From the NCBI GenBank assembly GCA_021234155.1, contig JAJEKV010000065.1:5224807-5288806 (forward strand): DNA of 64,000 nucleotides, read 5' to 3'. Both the position numbers and the translations under genes were made by a program. This document shows positions 24,369-35,088 of this stretch, in pieces. The stretch comes from Isoetes taiwanensis (Eukaryota > Streptophyta > Lycopodiopsida > Isoetales > Isoetaceae). How positions within the stretch are numbered: position 1 is the stretch's first letter; each line of letters begins with the position of its first letter. A model generated the notes under the pieces. That model searched no databases. It was not told the origin of the DNA and saw only the letters and a list, made by a program, of their open reading frames with translations.

Positions 24369-24758
24369 TAATAATTCAAGAATGTGGCATTTAAATAATA
24401 AGGAGAGGTATTCTGTTAAAGAAATATACGAGGCTCTTATACAAAAGAAACCATCTCGAGCAGGACCTTTATGGCAATGTGATGAGGAAAAGCTGGCAGA
24501 AATATGTGCAGAAGGATGGACCTGTTATACTGCCAATAAAATTAAAACTTTCAGATGGATTGCAGTACATCAGAGTTTGCCTACAAATCAGAAAAGGGCT
24601 AAATATGATAAGACAGTTTCCAGTCTATGTCCTCAATGTGGTGAAGTGGAAACTTCAAACCATGTGTTCACATGTTCATGGCTGATAGAATTCTGGAGCT
24701 GGTCCTCCCAGATAAACAAAGGAGCTCCCACTGATCTAAATTTGCTATGTTTCTGGGA

Positions 24759-24908
24759 TACAAAGAATAAAATGGAAAACACCACAAGAACTTTGAATTT
24801 CTTTGGGTGATTTGGCTACCGAAAGCAGTAGTATACAAAGAATAAAATGGAAAACACCACAAGAACTTTTGAGCTGCTTTGGGTGATCGGCTACGAAGCA
24901 GTGGTCAT
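24759..24908. repeat. 75-bp tandem duplication near LINE 3' end
   Basis: TACAAAGAATAAAATGG starts at 24759 and again at 24834; copies continue with CACCACAAGAACTTT and TTTGGGTGAT with several differences. Confidence 0.8.
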
Positions 24909-25741
24909 TAACAAACAATCCCCTTGATTATATGGCTAAAAGCAGGGCTTTTATTGATATCATACAAATCACTGCCATAGCACATAAAATGCTAAAAGGA
25001 AAGAAATATGACCCAGCCTGGAATACTTTGGGGAAATTCTATGGCTTGCATGAGTTTTATCTAACCAATCTAATAATCTCTGATGATGTTTTACACAGAT
25101 GCACAGAGGAGACTCAATAGAGTTGGTAGCATGGATCGTGCAATGGGAGTAGCGAGGGGAATTCGGATGAGGAAGAATCCGGTTTGTCGGGACTGAACTT
25201 GAAGAGATACTTATCCAGCTTAAGCAAGAGGTAATACATGCCAAGTCTATCAAGAAAGTTCTAAAGCGGCGAGAGGTATGGAGATATACTTGACTGAAGC
25301 CATTTTTCACAAATCTCTATCATAAATGACAACGAAGAGAGAAGCACATGTCTTTGCTCCTCTTAGACTTCACCAATTTTTTGGGACATGTGTCTTTGGA
25401 CACTCTCCTCACCATATTTGGCAATGGGATTTTGTAGCAAACTTCTGTCTGAGGATCGGTGGATGAATAATGATGTGGATACAAGGTTTTAAGCAGATTT
25501 TTTCTATCCAAAACTTCTCTTGTTCTATATAAGCGGTATATTAATGGGTTTGTTTTAATGCGGTTCATGGATCCATTTACAAGGACCATGACTTTAGACT
25601 TGCCTCATGACTCTAGTTTATAAGGATCATGAATTTTGGTCTATTATATTAGACTTATTAGGTATGTCCCTTAAGATATACCATCTGATGTATCTTTTTT
25701 AGATGCAATATAAAACCTACCTTGCCCTCAAAAAAAAAAAA

Positions 25742-25753
25742 GAATATTCTTTA
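25742..25753. repeat. Right target-site duplication of the long LINE
   Basis: Exact copy of 18561-18572, placed immediately after the poly(A) run. Confidence 0.8.
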
Positions 25754-26810
25754 AATCTAGTATATATCAAAATGTCAAAATGTTCTCAACATATTTGTGA
25801 AGATTGTCATTCCACTACTTGAAGAGATGACAATGACATACATGTTAAGAAAGAAAGGTAAATACATGTTAAGAAAGAAAGGTAAATCTTATTTCTCATA
25901 AGCGTTTGGAACTTTTTTGTTAGCGTTGCATTGGGCCTTGGGTTTGCATCCAGACTTGAAACATAGACCATGGTTTAAGTGTCTTGTCTGTACATATCAT
26001 TTTTATTCTTCTGGATGACGAAAGACTCCTTCAACTGGATCATTTGAAGTCACCATGCAAATTGCCCATCGATAATTAACTCTCTTTGAGTTCTGGAATA
26101 TTTCTGTCTAGCCTTTGCTCGGGCATTAGACTGAGGAATGGGACTTATTTTCTGCCTACCTCCTGACAAAATTTGTTTTCACTCCATATCAATCTGCTGC
26201 TGCAAGAACAGGAATTGTCTCAAAATGGAATGTCTATGTGCTCGGCTATGTTCCCACGCCTCCAATTTCCTATCATATTTTTGTGAAGCAGCGATACCTT
26301 CTAGATTACTTGTTGCACATGCAATGTCAACACGACCCAAGCACTTACCATTTGCAGATAATATATCAGCAAGACTCATGCATTTACCATCTGCAGATAA
26401 TATATATAATGGCTTTGATATAAGATGATGCCTTGAGCAGCTGGCCACATGACGTTTTGACCATCTATAATTCTTTTTGAATCATTGTTTTTAGTGTTGT
26501 CATCTAATACCCAGCATATAACAATAAAGTAGACAATTGTTGCACATGATACAACTCCATCAGTAGGCCACTACCATAACATTCTGCACCCCTGATTTTA
26601 ATAAACTGATCCTTAGAATGTGCATGCACCTCAGTTTGGGTACCTCTCCAGCTCTTACTTTCATACACAATTATCTCCCGATTTTACAATTTGGTTTCGA
26701 GTTTTTACACACATTTCATTTTGTAACACCATTATTTTATATGGCCTAAGTCCATGACCAGCCTCATTGGACCGATCGGTCTGGTTCTGGCTGCATGGCA
26801 ACCTAGAGCT

Positions 26811-27306
26811 TATATGAGATGGGCAAAGAAAATAGGAAATCTCCTCTCTCAATAGCAAATTCATGATGTCATAAAAAATGATCTCCCCATGGAAAACAAA
26901 ATTTAGAAGTTCTAACAGTCAACAAATCAAAAGATAGATTGTGCATGTCATGTTAGAAAAGTTTGTTGTTGCAGAGAAGAGAAGATAATTCTGGAATTGT
27001 ACCAAGCATAAGCGCAAATGATCAGACACCATATGTAGAAAATTGAAGTCTCATATCTGGCAAGATGGTAAAAAGAGTGCTCAAAACTGGATGCATGGCA
27101 AGTTAGATATGTTAAAATGGTCTCTACATATTTTGCACGAAATAATTTTAGAATAAAAAAGAAATGAAACCACTGGAATCTACTTATATTAGATGGGCAA
27201 GGAAAACAGGAAATCTCCTTCTCTTTCAATATCAAATTCAAATGTCATACAAAATGGTCTCTCCATGGAAAACGAAATTCAAAAGATCTAACAGTCAACA
27301 AATCTA
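26811..27306. repeat. Two direct copies of a 120-bp spacer repeat
   Basis: Copies at about 26811-26933 and 27185-27306 share AGATGGGCAA.GAAAA.AGG, AAATCTCCT, CATGGAAAAC and CTAACAGTCAACAAATC. The rest of 25.75-27.88 kb shows no gene; two short copies of ATTTACCATCTGCAGATAAT-like text lie at 26.34-26.40 kb. Confidence 0.6.
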
Positions 27307-27885
27307 AATAGCTTAAGGATCTAGGCAGATAAAAGGTTCATGCTGCAACTTGACAAAGGAACAGTCTCAACAGACCACTTTGTGCATTACACAATTCAAA
27401 GATGGATCAAATCCATCAAATCATATTAGACTGCCCCAAATCCAACTTGCACGTGCAATGATCAGACAACTCCGTAAAATGAAAGGTGAGCAACCAAGAA
27501 AATTTGTTCAGAATATATTTGTTGTAGAGTCCTAAGCAGCTTACACATTGCCTGCATCTATTCGTTGTTCCATAGGTTGTCGGTCGATGAGCAAAAGAAT
27601 AGAGCAATCGGGCTTTTAGCATATGGGGGCAAACCTGCTTATAACTACAAATAAGTTGAGCAACACAAAACCTGAACTGCATATGGGGACAAAACATCGA
27701 AGATGACGCATATCAGGATCATTCCCTACACAAATAACAGCCTCCATAAATATTTGTTGCACGCAGTTTGTTGCAGCGAGTTAGATAATTTTGTGAATTT
27801 CTCGCCATGCATATGCTGCAACTTGACCACCAATTTCATACTACATAAGACAATTTTACGTTCAATCCATAACAAGATATTTACG

Positions 27886-29612
27886 TTTGAAGGAGGCTGA
27901 CTGTGGATGACCTTGAAACCCTCGAAGAGTCTATCAAGTTCATGGTTCCGTGCCATAATCACCTATCAAATATAAGCCAAAGTGTTCGGTCCATTATTAG
28001 CTTCAGTTCCGCGAAAACCATAGTTCCTCCGGCTCATGTTCCTACCCCTCCTCCTATTTTCTAAAGACGATGGCCCACATGCTAATGTAGGTGGATCGTA
28101 TAGTTTTTTAGGGTCCTTTATCCCCTGTAGAAAAGCAACATCATAGGAAGGCCAATCTATGTTTGTAGGTTCCGAACATATGTGTTTGTAGTTACTCAAT
28201 CAAATAATCTATCTGTCCAGAGAACTTCAAACACTAGTTTGAGTAGTGAGAGTCGCTTGATGGCTAGACGACATTGTTTGACTCCTTCGGCATTCGATGA
28301 AATTTTTTCTAGGCCAATAAATAGTTTCTACTTTTGGTATTATTGGAAAAAATCAAATGCTTTAGCACAACTTGATTGTATGCCAAACGCTTGTTTCACA
28401 GATGTGCGTTTGCTTCTAAGCATGCATTTTCAGAATTAAGCTTGAACATCTTGGACCTGGTGGAGTGATTGGCGGACGTAAGATTTTCTCTGGACCAGCC
28501 GCAGAATGTACTATTCTCCTTAAGGTTTGTTTTGGAGGAGTTTCTTGCAAAGTCTTTTCAATATCATTTCCAGGTATCAGTAGTTTTGGGTCTGTCTTGG
28601 CTTGGTTTACATAACTTATAGATTGACTGGTGCTCTAGATCATTCTTGTTTCCTGGTTTTAGCCCTAGTCGCATTCATCTTTTGTCCAAGTTAACATCTT
28701 TCCAATTCATGCGCCATCTCTTGCATTCGGTTCGATCCTCGATCCTGTCTTTGTTCCTATTCTAGTCTCTAGTATAGTCCCAGTTCCTGTCTCTATTCCT
28801 GTTCTAGTTCTTATTTTAGTCCCACATGCCATTCTGACCTTGATATTACTTGTGCTCAATTCCTACTTTGGCTTCTGCTCTTGTTCTATTCCTGCATGTA
28901 CCATTGCTTTCTCGAACCGGGCTGCAGAAATCAATTATCCAATCTATGACAAGGAACTTTTGGGAATTAGTGGATACTTTTGAGGAGTCGAGACTTTTCC
29001 TTGAGAGATCCTCTCATAAGCCACAGTTTGTGGAGTTAGATCGTGTTTCAGCTTTAGACCCCTGACCTGTACAACCTCTAGTTTTCTACAAAGTTCTACG
29101 TCCAAACCATGCCCTCAACTTCATATCATATCTCTTTAGGATTTTATCAAAACTAACAAGTGAGAACCTAGTTTAGTATTCCAGGTTCATCCTTTCGTGA
29201 GCCAGAGATGATGCCACCATATAAACCAATACATGGTCTATCACCAGTTGACTTGGAGGTTCTGCATACCTATATTGAAAAGAACTTAGCCACAGGCTTT
29301 ATTCGACATTCTCAGTTGTCGATTAAAGCACCTATTTTCTTTGTAAAAAAGAAAGATAATTATCTGCATCTTGTTGTCAATTATCATGGTCTCAATAAGA
29401 TTACAATGTCAAACCAATACTCTCGCCTTTGATTCACGAGTTGCTTTCGAATGCTTGCAAGGTGCACATTATTTTACCAATATTGATCCCTATGCTGCAT
29501 ATTATCTTATCCTAATACTTGAAGATGATGAATGTAAGACAACCTTTCATATTCGATATGGTCATTTTGAATATAGTCTTATGCCTTTTGGGCTTACCAA
29601 TGCCCTCTGAGG
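27886..29612 (+). mobile_element. Ty3/gypsy fragment, copy 1
   Basis: Matches gypsy copy 2 (55.2-59.2 kb, opposite strand) over about 1.7 kb. Order on the plus strand: a conserved unassigned frame (SRLMARRHCLTPSAFDEIFS, 28.26 kb), a Val/Ile-Pro repeat region (28.74-28.83 kb), an RNase-H-like snippet (AAEINYPIYDKELLGI, 28.92 kb), then the RT start: PIHGLSPVDLEVLHTYIEKN, KAPIFFVKKKDN, a frameshift, [16 protein letters not shown] and [15 protein letters not shown], ending at 29612 with the RT domain cut. No LTR was found. It cannot be active. Confidence 0.75.
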
Positions 29613-31195
29613 TTGTTAAGTGGCCTTCTAGCAAGGGATCATTCTTCTATTTTTTATGGTATTTGAACTAGGAGCAATATGCTAATTTTGAAACTTGAAA
29701 GGCAATATGGTGAATTCAGAAATTTAAATTTGATAGTGTTTTCCTCATTTAAATAGGCATCTCTTTTTAAAAAGATGAGTGGAACCCCACAATCGGGGAT
29801 ACGACCACAAACGTAGCAAGTTTGCTATAGAAGGCAACAAAAATTGTAGACATGTACCGACTTTGCACCTGGGGCCATTAGTATTTGCTATTTTTCTTCC
29901 GATTCTTCTGCAGTAGTGCAGATGTAGAGAAAAGAAAATAAATGATCAGATTAGATTGCATAGTATATGAGGAACTATGGAATTGGTGGAATATGATAAG
30001 AAAATAACATTCATTTGTATTAGTAGTTGTGCTGGCCATTATCAATAGGTCGTAGGTTAGCATTTAGGCTTTACTAGTAGTTCTATTAGTTGCGAGAATT
30101 CAGAAACCCCTATGTGTGTGACATCCAATCGTGAATATAAATATGATTAATCTTGGTTTCTTCATTTCATTTCTCAATATTAAAATAAGAGCAAATGGAT
30201 CTTGAAGCCAAGGGCTTTAAGAGATGAAGGAATGAGTAGCAGAGTAGAGGTCAAGATTTGATTTCCATCCTTGGAGGCTTGCTCATTATGGACATAGATT
30301 GATCTGGTCCATTGTTTCTAGTAGGAAATGTTTTTTTAAACTAGTATCTTAATTAGAATTACTAAAATTTTTATCGAACCCGATTTGGTGGTTTTGGGGG
30401 CAAAACCAAGATTCTAAACCATGAGCAAAGGATTCTAGAATTACAGCAATAAAACATCCACCACCATAAAATAGAATCTCTTGTTCAAGCAGTATCCAAA
30501 AATAGTTTATTGTGCTTCTTCTTGTGAATAATCGAATAGTTTTATAAAAAAATCTGTCAAAACAATAATTTCTATGGTACTATCATAAATTATCTTTGGT
30601 ATTCACTAGACATAGCAATCACAAGGTTGAGCTATCTCACCTATGGTCATTAAAATATCAAGTTTATCAGTTGTGTAGCTCCTCCCTTTTAACAAAATTG
30701 TACCAAAATTTTAGTAGATATTAGTGATTCATGTTCTTTTTTACTACTCTAGTTACAATCTATGATAGCCATGGTCTCTTGGAAGCTGCATTTAGTAACT
30801 TTTACTGATGCCGTCTACTAACATTTATCATACAATTTTCCAACGTTTGCAAAATAGTAGTCATCTTTTGTATGTTCACATCTCAAGTTGGGCAATTCAT
30901 GTTGATTTTAACTGTTCAATAGCAATATGTGAGATTTCACCGGATTAAGGTAAAGACTTATGTAGTGGTTTTTGCCTCTTTACTTGGAAACTAACTCTGA
31001 TTTCTTTTTAGATAGTAGGTCATATGGTTGTTGTTTTATTGCATAATTTCTTACTAGTTGATGTCAATAAATTGCAGGAATTGCAGGCATGAGAAACTCT
31101 GTTAGTGCTTTCCACCATAACGTTTTTGCAATTATACTAGTTAATTGTTCTAATGGAACATTATAGATAATGCTATATAATTATAAAATTTTCAG
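29613..31195. other. AT-rich spacer, no gene seen
   Basis: Only short unrelated open frames. Possible introns or flank of the permease-like fragment just downstream, but no upstream exon of that family was recognised. Confidence 0.4.
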
Positions 31196-31470
31196 GACAA
31201 TGATCCTGCTGCTGTAATTGCCATGCTTGGTGGATTATCTCTGGGAGTTGGGAACATAGCCATGCAATACTCCCTATTTTCTTTGGGTATTATTAACAGA
31301 AGTTATATCAGCAAGTTTGGCTGTAATTTATCCGGTTTAAAGCTATTCAATTATCTCTATCAACAAATACCTTGTGACTTTAATTACAGTACTTGTAATG
31401 GATGGAATAAGAACTGTATCTGTGTGGTCCAGAGTAAGCTTATGCATAGGTATCCTAACCTGATTAATTT
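31196..31470 (+). pseudogene. Ureide-permease-like exon fragment
   Basis: After an acceptor-like TTTTCAG the frame reads DNDPAAVIAMLGGLSLGVGN and then IAMQYSLFSLG. After a one-base shift it continues LTEVISASLAVIYPV. This resembles the plant ureide permease region with GG.VLSLGNLATQY followed by .TEVI.AS. These are multi-pass membrane carriers for allantoin and other heterocyclic nitrogen compounds. Other transmembrane segments and exons are not recognisable nearby and the frame breaks, so it is probably a gene fragment. The match rests on a short stretch and is from memory. Confidence 0.45.
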
Positions 31471-31499
31471 TAATAGCTGAAAAGCAGCTTCAAATGGCA

Positions 31500-34400
31500 G
31501 TGAGTCTATTTAATACTGCAAAGGAGCAACTAGTTGGGAAGGTAGATTGCAGATAGACATATGTGGATTTCACAATATTACTGTTAACTTTCCCACATCA
31601 AAATATCCATCATCCATTTATTTGCAGGGTCCAAACACCCATATGGATAGAAAAAAAGACCATATTGAAGAACAAAGTCAGAGAGCTTATCGGAACATGA
31701 CAGGTAGACATAAATCAATTTTGAAGCACATTGCCATATATGAATCATTCAGAACATCCCGATTTGAGAATATGAGAAGCGACGGGAGCTATGGGCTCTT
31801 ATATCTGCATGCATTCATGAATATATGGTGTCGGATGCAGTGTCTACAAATCTCACGATATGGCAAGAATAGGGCGCATGAGGTTTGTTTTTAGAATTTG
31901 GCCGCAAATCAGAGTTTCTGCTGGGGTAAGTGGCTCTTAGCTATGGCGGCATCTCTCTGCAGCAACGGCTATGGCATTGGAAGAAAGGCCATGGCCGATC
32001 TTGCTCTGTTACTTGAATTTTCGTTGTACGTGTCGACCAATGGCTGCTGGCTGGGTGCCCCCTTCCCCCACCTCCCTCGAAACACAAATATCCTCAAAAT
32101 TAGTCGTGTTTCTATTAGACTTAAAAGGCATCTTGCCAATAAGAATTAAATGAGCCAGATAGTAAAGTGACATAAAAGGTCATATGGCTTAACAAGATTA
32201 AAGGTTAGACCAAAAGTAAGAGACTATAAAGGACAACCTAAAAGGGACAAGACTATAATAAGGGAACATCTTGCCTTTAAAGTGGGGAGGAGAACCGTAG
32301 CATCTGAGGGAGAGGTCATGAGAAAGCAACTTCTTGGGAGGAGAATGAAATGAAGCATCTAAGCGAGAGATAATGAGAAACAGCCTTCTTGGGAGAAGTT
32401 ATTTGATTTGAAGAGGAGCTCTATTTTCTCGACATAGGTTTTGTTCTTATAAGCTCCTAGTGTGCTGCCTGAGAGAAGGGATGCAGATTTTTACAAAAAG
32501 CATGCAAGCAGCTCTGTATATTTAATGATATAAGAAGAAGGGGTCCATCCTTTAATATAGTTCTCTGTTAGAGTATCTTTCGGATGAGATTTTTAAGGCT
32601 GGTCAGGTCTTAGATTGTAAAGAATTGCGGACTTTCCTATAGTATTATGGCAGCGAAGAAGAAGATGGTGCTTGTATCTGTAGTATGAGTATGTACCTTT
32701 ATTTATGCTAGTGCTAGTGTTGCAAGAGCGGGACTTGCTGATACAAACTGAGCACTTCTGCATGTTCTGTTGCAAATGTTTAGAAGATTTTGTGGTTGTT
32801 CGTCAACGATTAGCAAAGCTCATGCTCCCCTTTCCCAACAAGGGGTGGCTTGTATATTGTTAGTGAGCATGAATGGGGCAGTTCAAGAGCCATTGACTTC
32901 TAGTGGGCGACAGACCCTAGAAATGCTATTATCTTGGTCTTGCAGGAAGACAAGAATTGCATTGATTTCTAGTGGGCAGGAGACCCTAGAAATGTTATTA
33001 ATTTGGTCTTGCAGGAAGACAAGACCTTCATGGCTAGATGCAAATGGGCCTGGAATGGTTCAAGATTCTAGTGGTGATATCCTTCGTTGGTTCATTGGTG
33101 AGAAGAAGGTTGAGTGCCTCATACAGCGGGGCACTCCCCATAGTATTGTTGTAGCATCTGATTGGATCATTACTATCTTCAAAAGAGGATCTTGTCTCTC
33201 AACTGATGGATCAGGCCTTGGATAACAATAGACAGAGTCATTACAAAGGCGTTGGCTGGCATAGAACATTAGCTAGGTAGTCCACTCCATTCGCCCCTCC
33301 TATGAACACTTTGCAGATAGGCCAAAACATGTTGAGTAGTGATTGTCGCCTTCCAGAGACGTAATCCGATGGAGTCACCCTATGGAACTATTCCAGATTG
33401 CATCTCCTTGGTCCGATGAGGTAGACATGGGAGGAGTCCCTTCTAGGAGAACAATGAGATTTTGGACGAGCAAGAGGACCCAGATCATCCGTTTGTACCC
33501 GACTTAACCCTCCAAACAAAGAGCCAGGCTACATCTGCAGCCTAGGGGATGTCAGTCATATGCGGCCCACACAATGTGACTAATTATAAGCCTAACTCAC
33601 TAAAAAGGACATTAATAGCGATGCTCAGCAAGGTTCTACCCTATGTAATCTCATTGTTCCACCCTCAGTCATCACATAACATCCACAGTCAGACGAGTTC
33701 CTATGCACATGCCACAATTATTGGGATTTATGGGGATTCTAGCTAGAACATCTATAATCCTACTAGCTTTTAGGTCTCTACCACCCTCTCCCCCTCTTCC
33801 CCCTCTCCCCTCCCTTCCCACAAGCACAAGAGGTGCAGCAAAGAGCTACCCTACATCTATTCATAACTTCAAACTAAGAATCAACATAAGATTTGACATC
33901 CATCTATCCAGACAAAGGTTAGTTCCTACCTAGGAATTCAAGCTATCTAATCTAATCTAACGGTTTACTACTTGTCGGTCTTCTGCGAGTATGGTGCTCT
34001 TCCTCCTCTAAATTTATGGCACATCGGGGATGAGTCTCCAGTTTGGATGAACTCCATTTAGCAATTTTCCTTTGCAAAATCGATTTGGGTCAAGTGAATC
34101 TAGGTTTAATTAATAATAAATTAACATAGTTAACTTTTAATTATTAATTAATTTAGCATATTTAGCTTTCGATTTTAATATAACTAACCTTATTAAATAT
34201 TAACTTGAGTAATTAGCATAACTATTAATTATTCGTGGTGATGCATCACGTAATTGTATGAACTAGAAACAGAATACTAGAACGTTAGAATTATACTTTA
34301 CTGGTTGAGGATTTGAACCTCGCTAAACCAAAGCGCAGGCAAAAACAAAGAGATTCTAAAATAGAAGAAAATCTATTGAAGAGATTCTATATAAGTTTGG

Positions 34401-34685
34401 TTCAAACTATGGCTAAAATAAGCAAGCGAAAGAACTAGGAGGAAGTTGCATCATAATAGAGGCCTAATCCTGAACCAAAACCATGATCTCCGAAGGGGAC
34501 TTCAAATCTGCAAAGACTGAACTAAATCAGCAGTAAATCTCAACTGGAAGGACGTCCTCGCTTTGCCGTGGAGGATTGAAAGATAAGACAGTCCATGCGA
34601 AAACCATTGCCAATCCGGCAGCTGAGGTTGGCTATGGCAAAAAAAAGAAAAGAAAAGAAAAAGCCTTTGTCCCCTACAGCCAAGC
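31500..34685. other. Spacer with a 66-bp tandem duplication
   Basis: 32896-32961 and 32962-33027 are near-identical units (TTGACTTCTAGTGGGC to GGAAGACAAGA). They keep a 151-codon plus-strand frame open (32770-33225), but the product resembles nothing I know. A CCTCTCCCC-rich tract lies at 33.78-33.82 kb. Confidence 0.5.
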
Positions 34686-35088
34686 TGTAATAGACCCTGG
34701 GAGACCACTTGAGTGGATCTTGGTGTCGCGTTCCCGAGACACCAGCATAAATGGGTAGAAGCGGCTACTCATAAACGTCTAGATGGTTTTGCCCAGTTGG
34801 TTAAGGGCATGTCGATTAGGAACATTGCATTTGGTGTAAGAGCAGGGCTCGAGTTCGAATCTCCATGGGGGCAAGTATGACACGGAATACCGTTGGACGA
34901 TAGGTCATGACTTGGTCGTGGACACCATGGGGTGGTGTGGTCTATGGTTTGTGACGCTCGAGGACACCATGGGGTGGTGTGGTCTATGGTTTGTGATGCT
35001 CGAGGATGAGCATAGTTCTAGTGGGAGAGATTGTAATAGAACCATGGGAGACCACTCGAGTGGATCTTGATGTCGCATTCCCGAGACT
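34686..35088 (+). mobile_element. TRIM-like miniature LTR retroelement, copy A
   Basis: A direct repeat starting TGTAATAGA begins at 34686 and 35031. The left copy (about 144 bp) ends ACATTGCA and is followed by TTTGGTGTAAGAGC, close to the plant initiator-Met primer-binding site TGGTATCAGAGC. A purine-rich AGTGGGAGAGAT precedes the right copy, which stops after CCCGAGAC at 35088. Total about 400 bp with no coding frame, the size range of TRIMs. A 42-bp internal tandem duplication (GGACACCATGGGGTGGTG) lies at 34920-35005. A-box-like TTGCCCAGTTGG (34789) and B-box-like GAGTTCGAATCTCC (34851) bridge the LTR end and primer site. Confidence 0.65.

Larger units (their letters stand above)
18573..25741 (+). 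mobile_element. Full-length L1-type LINE with nested insertion and inverted RT core
   Basis: Bounded by a perfect 12-bp target duplication and ending in poly(A) at 25730-25741. ORF1 region (18.9-20.9 kb): DUF4283-like segment and a CxxC-type knuckle (PSPCNICGLRLHGGGN) near 19.63 kb, then a basic, low-complexity tail with (NE)n. The endonuclease starts at TWNMRGIKGPLKRKRALIAL near 20.89 kb and continues with DIILLQEHRL and GGICMVWKG. RT: PKVDNPINIG and SYKITAKITANKLK (21.7-21.8 kb), an inverted core, then GIKLNKQKSAI and SLAGRVEIANAVIS (22.3-22.6 kb). A zf-RVT-like C-terminus (KIKTFRWIAVHQSLPTNQKR, CPQCGEVETSNHVF) lies at 24.4-24.7 kb. Net length without the nested element is about 6.05 kb, normal for L1. 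Several stops and frameshifts; not active. Confidence 0.85.

Noticed and set aside
32770-33225. 151-codon open frame
   Set aside because: Kept open by a 66-bp tandem duplication and not resembling any family; likely chance.
34780-34865. Possible tRNA gene from A-box and B-box-like motifs
   Set aside because: No acceptor-stem pairing or anticodon arm can be drawn; the motifs straddle the LTR end and primer site of a TRIM-like element.
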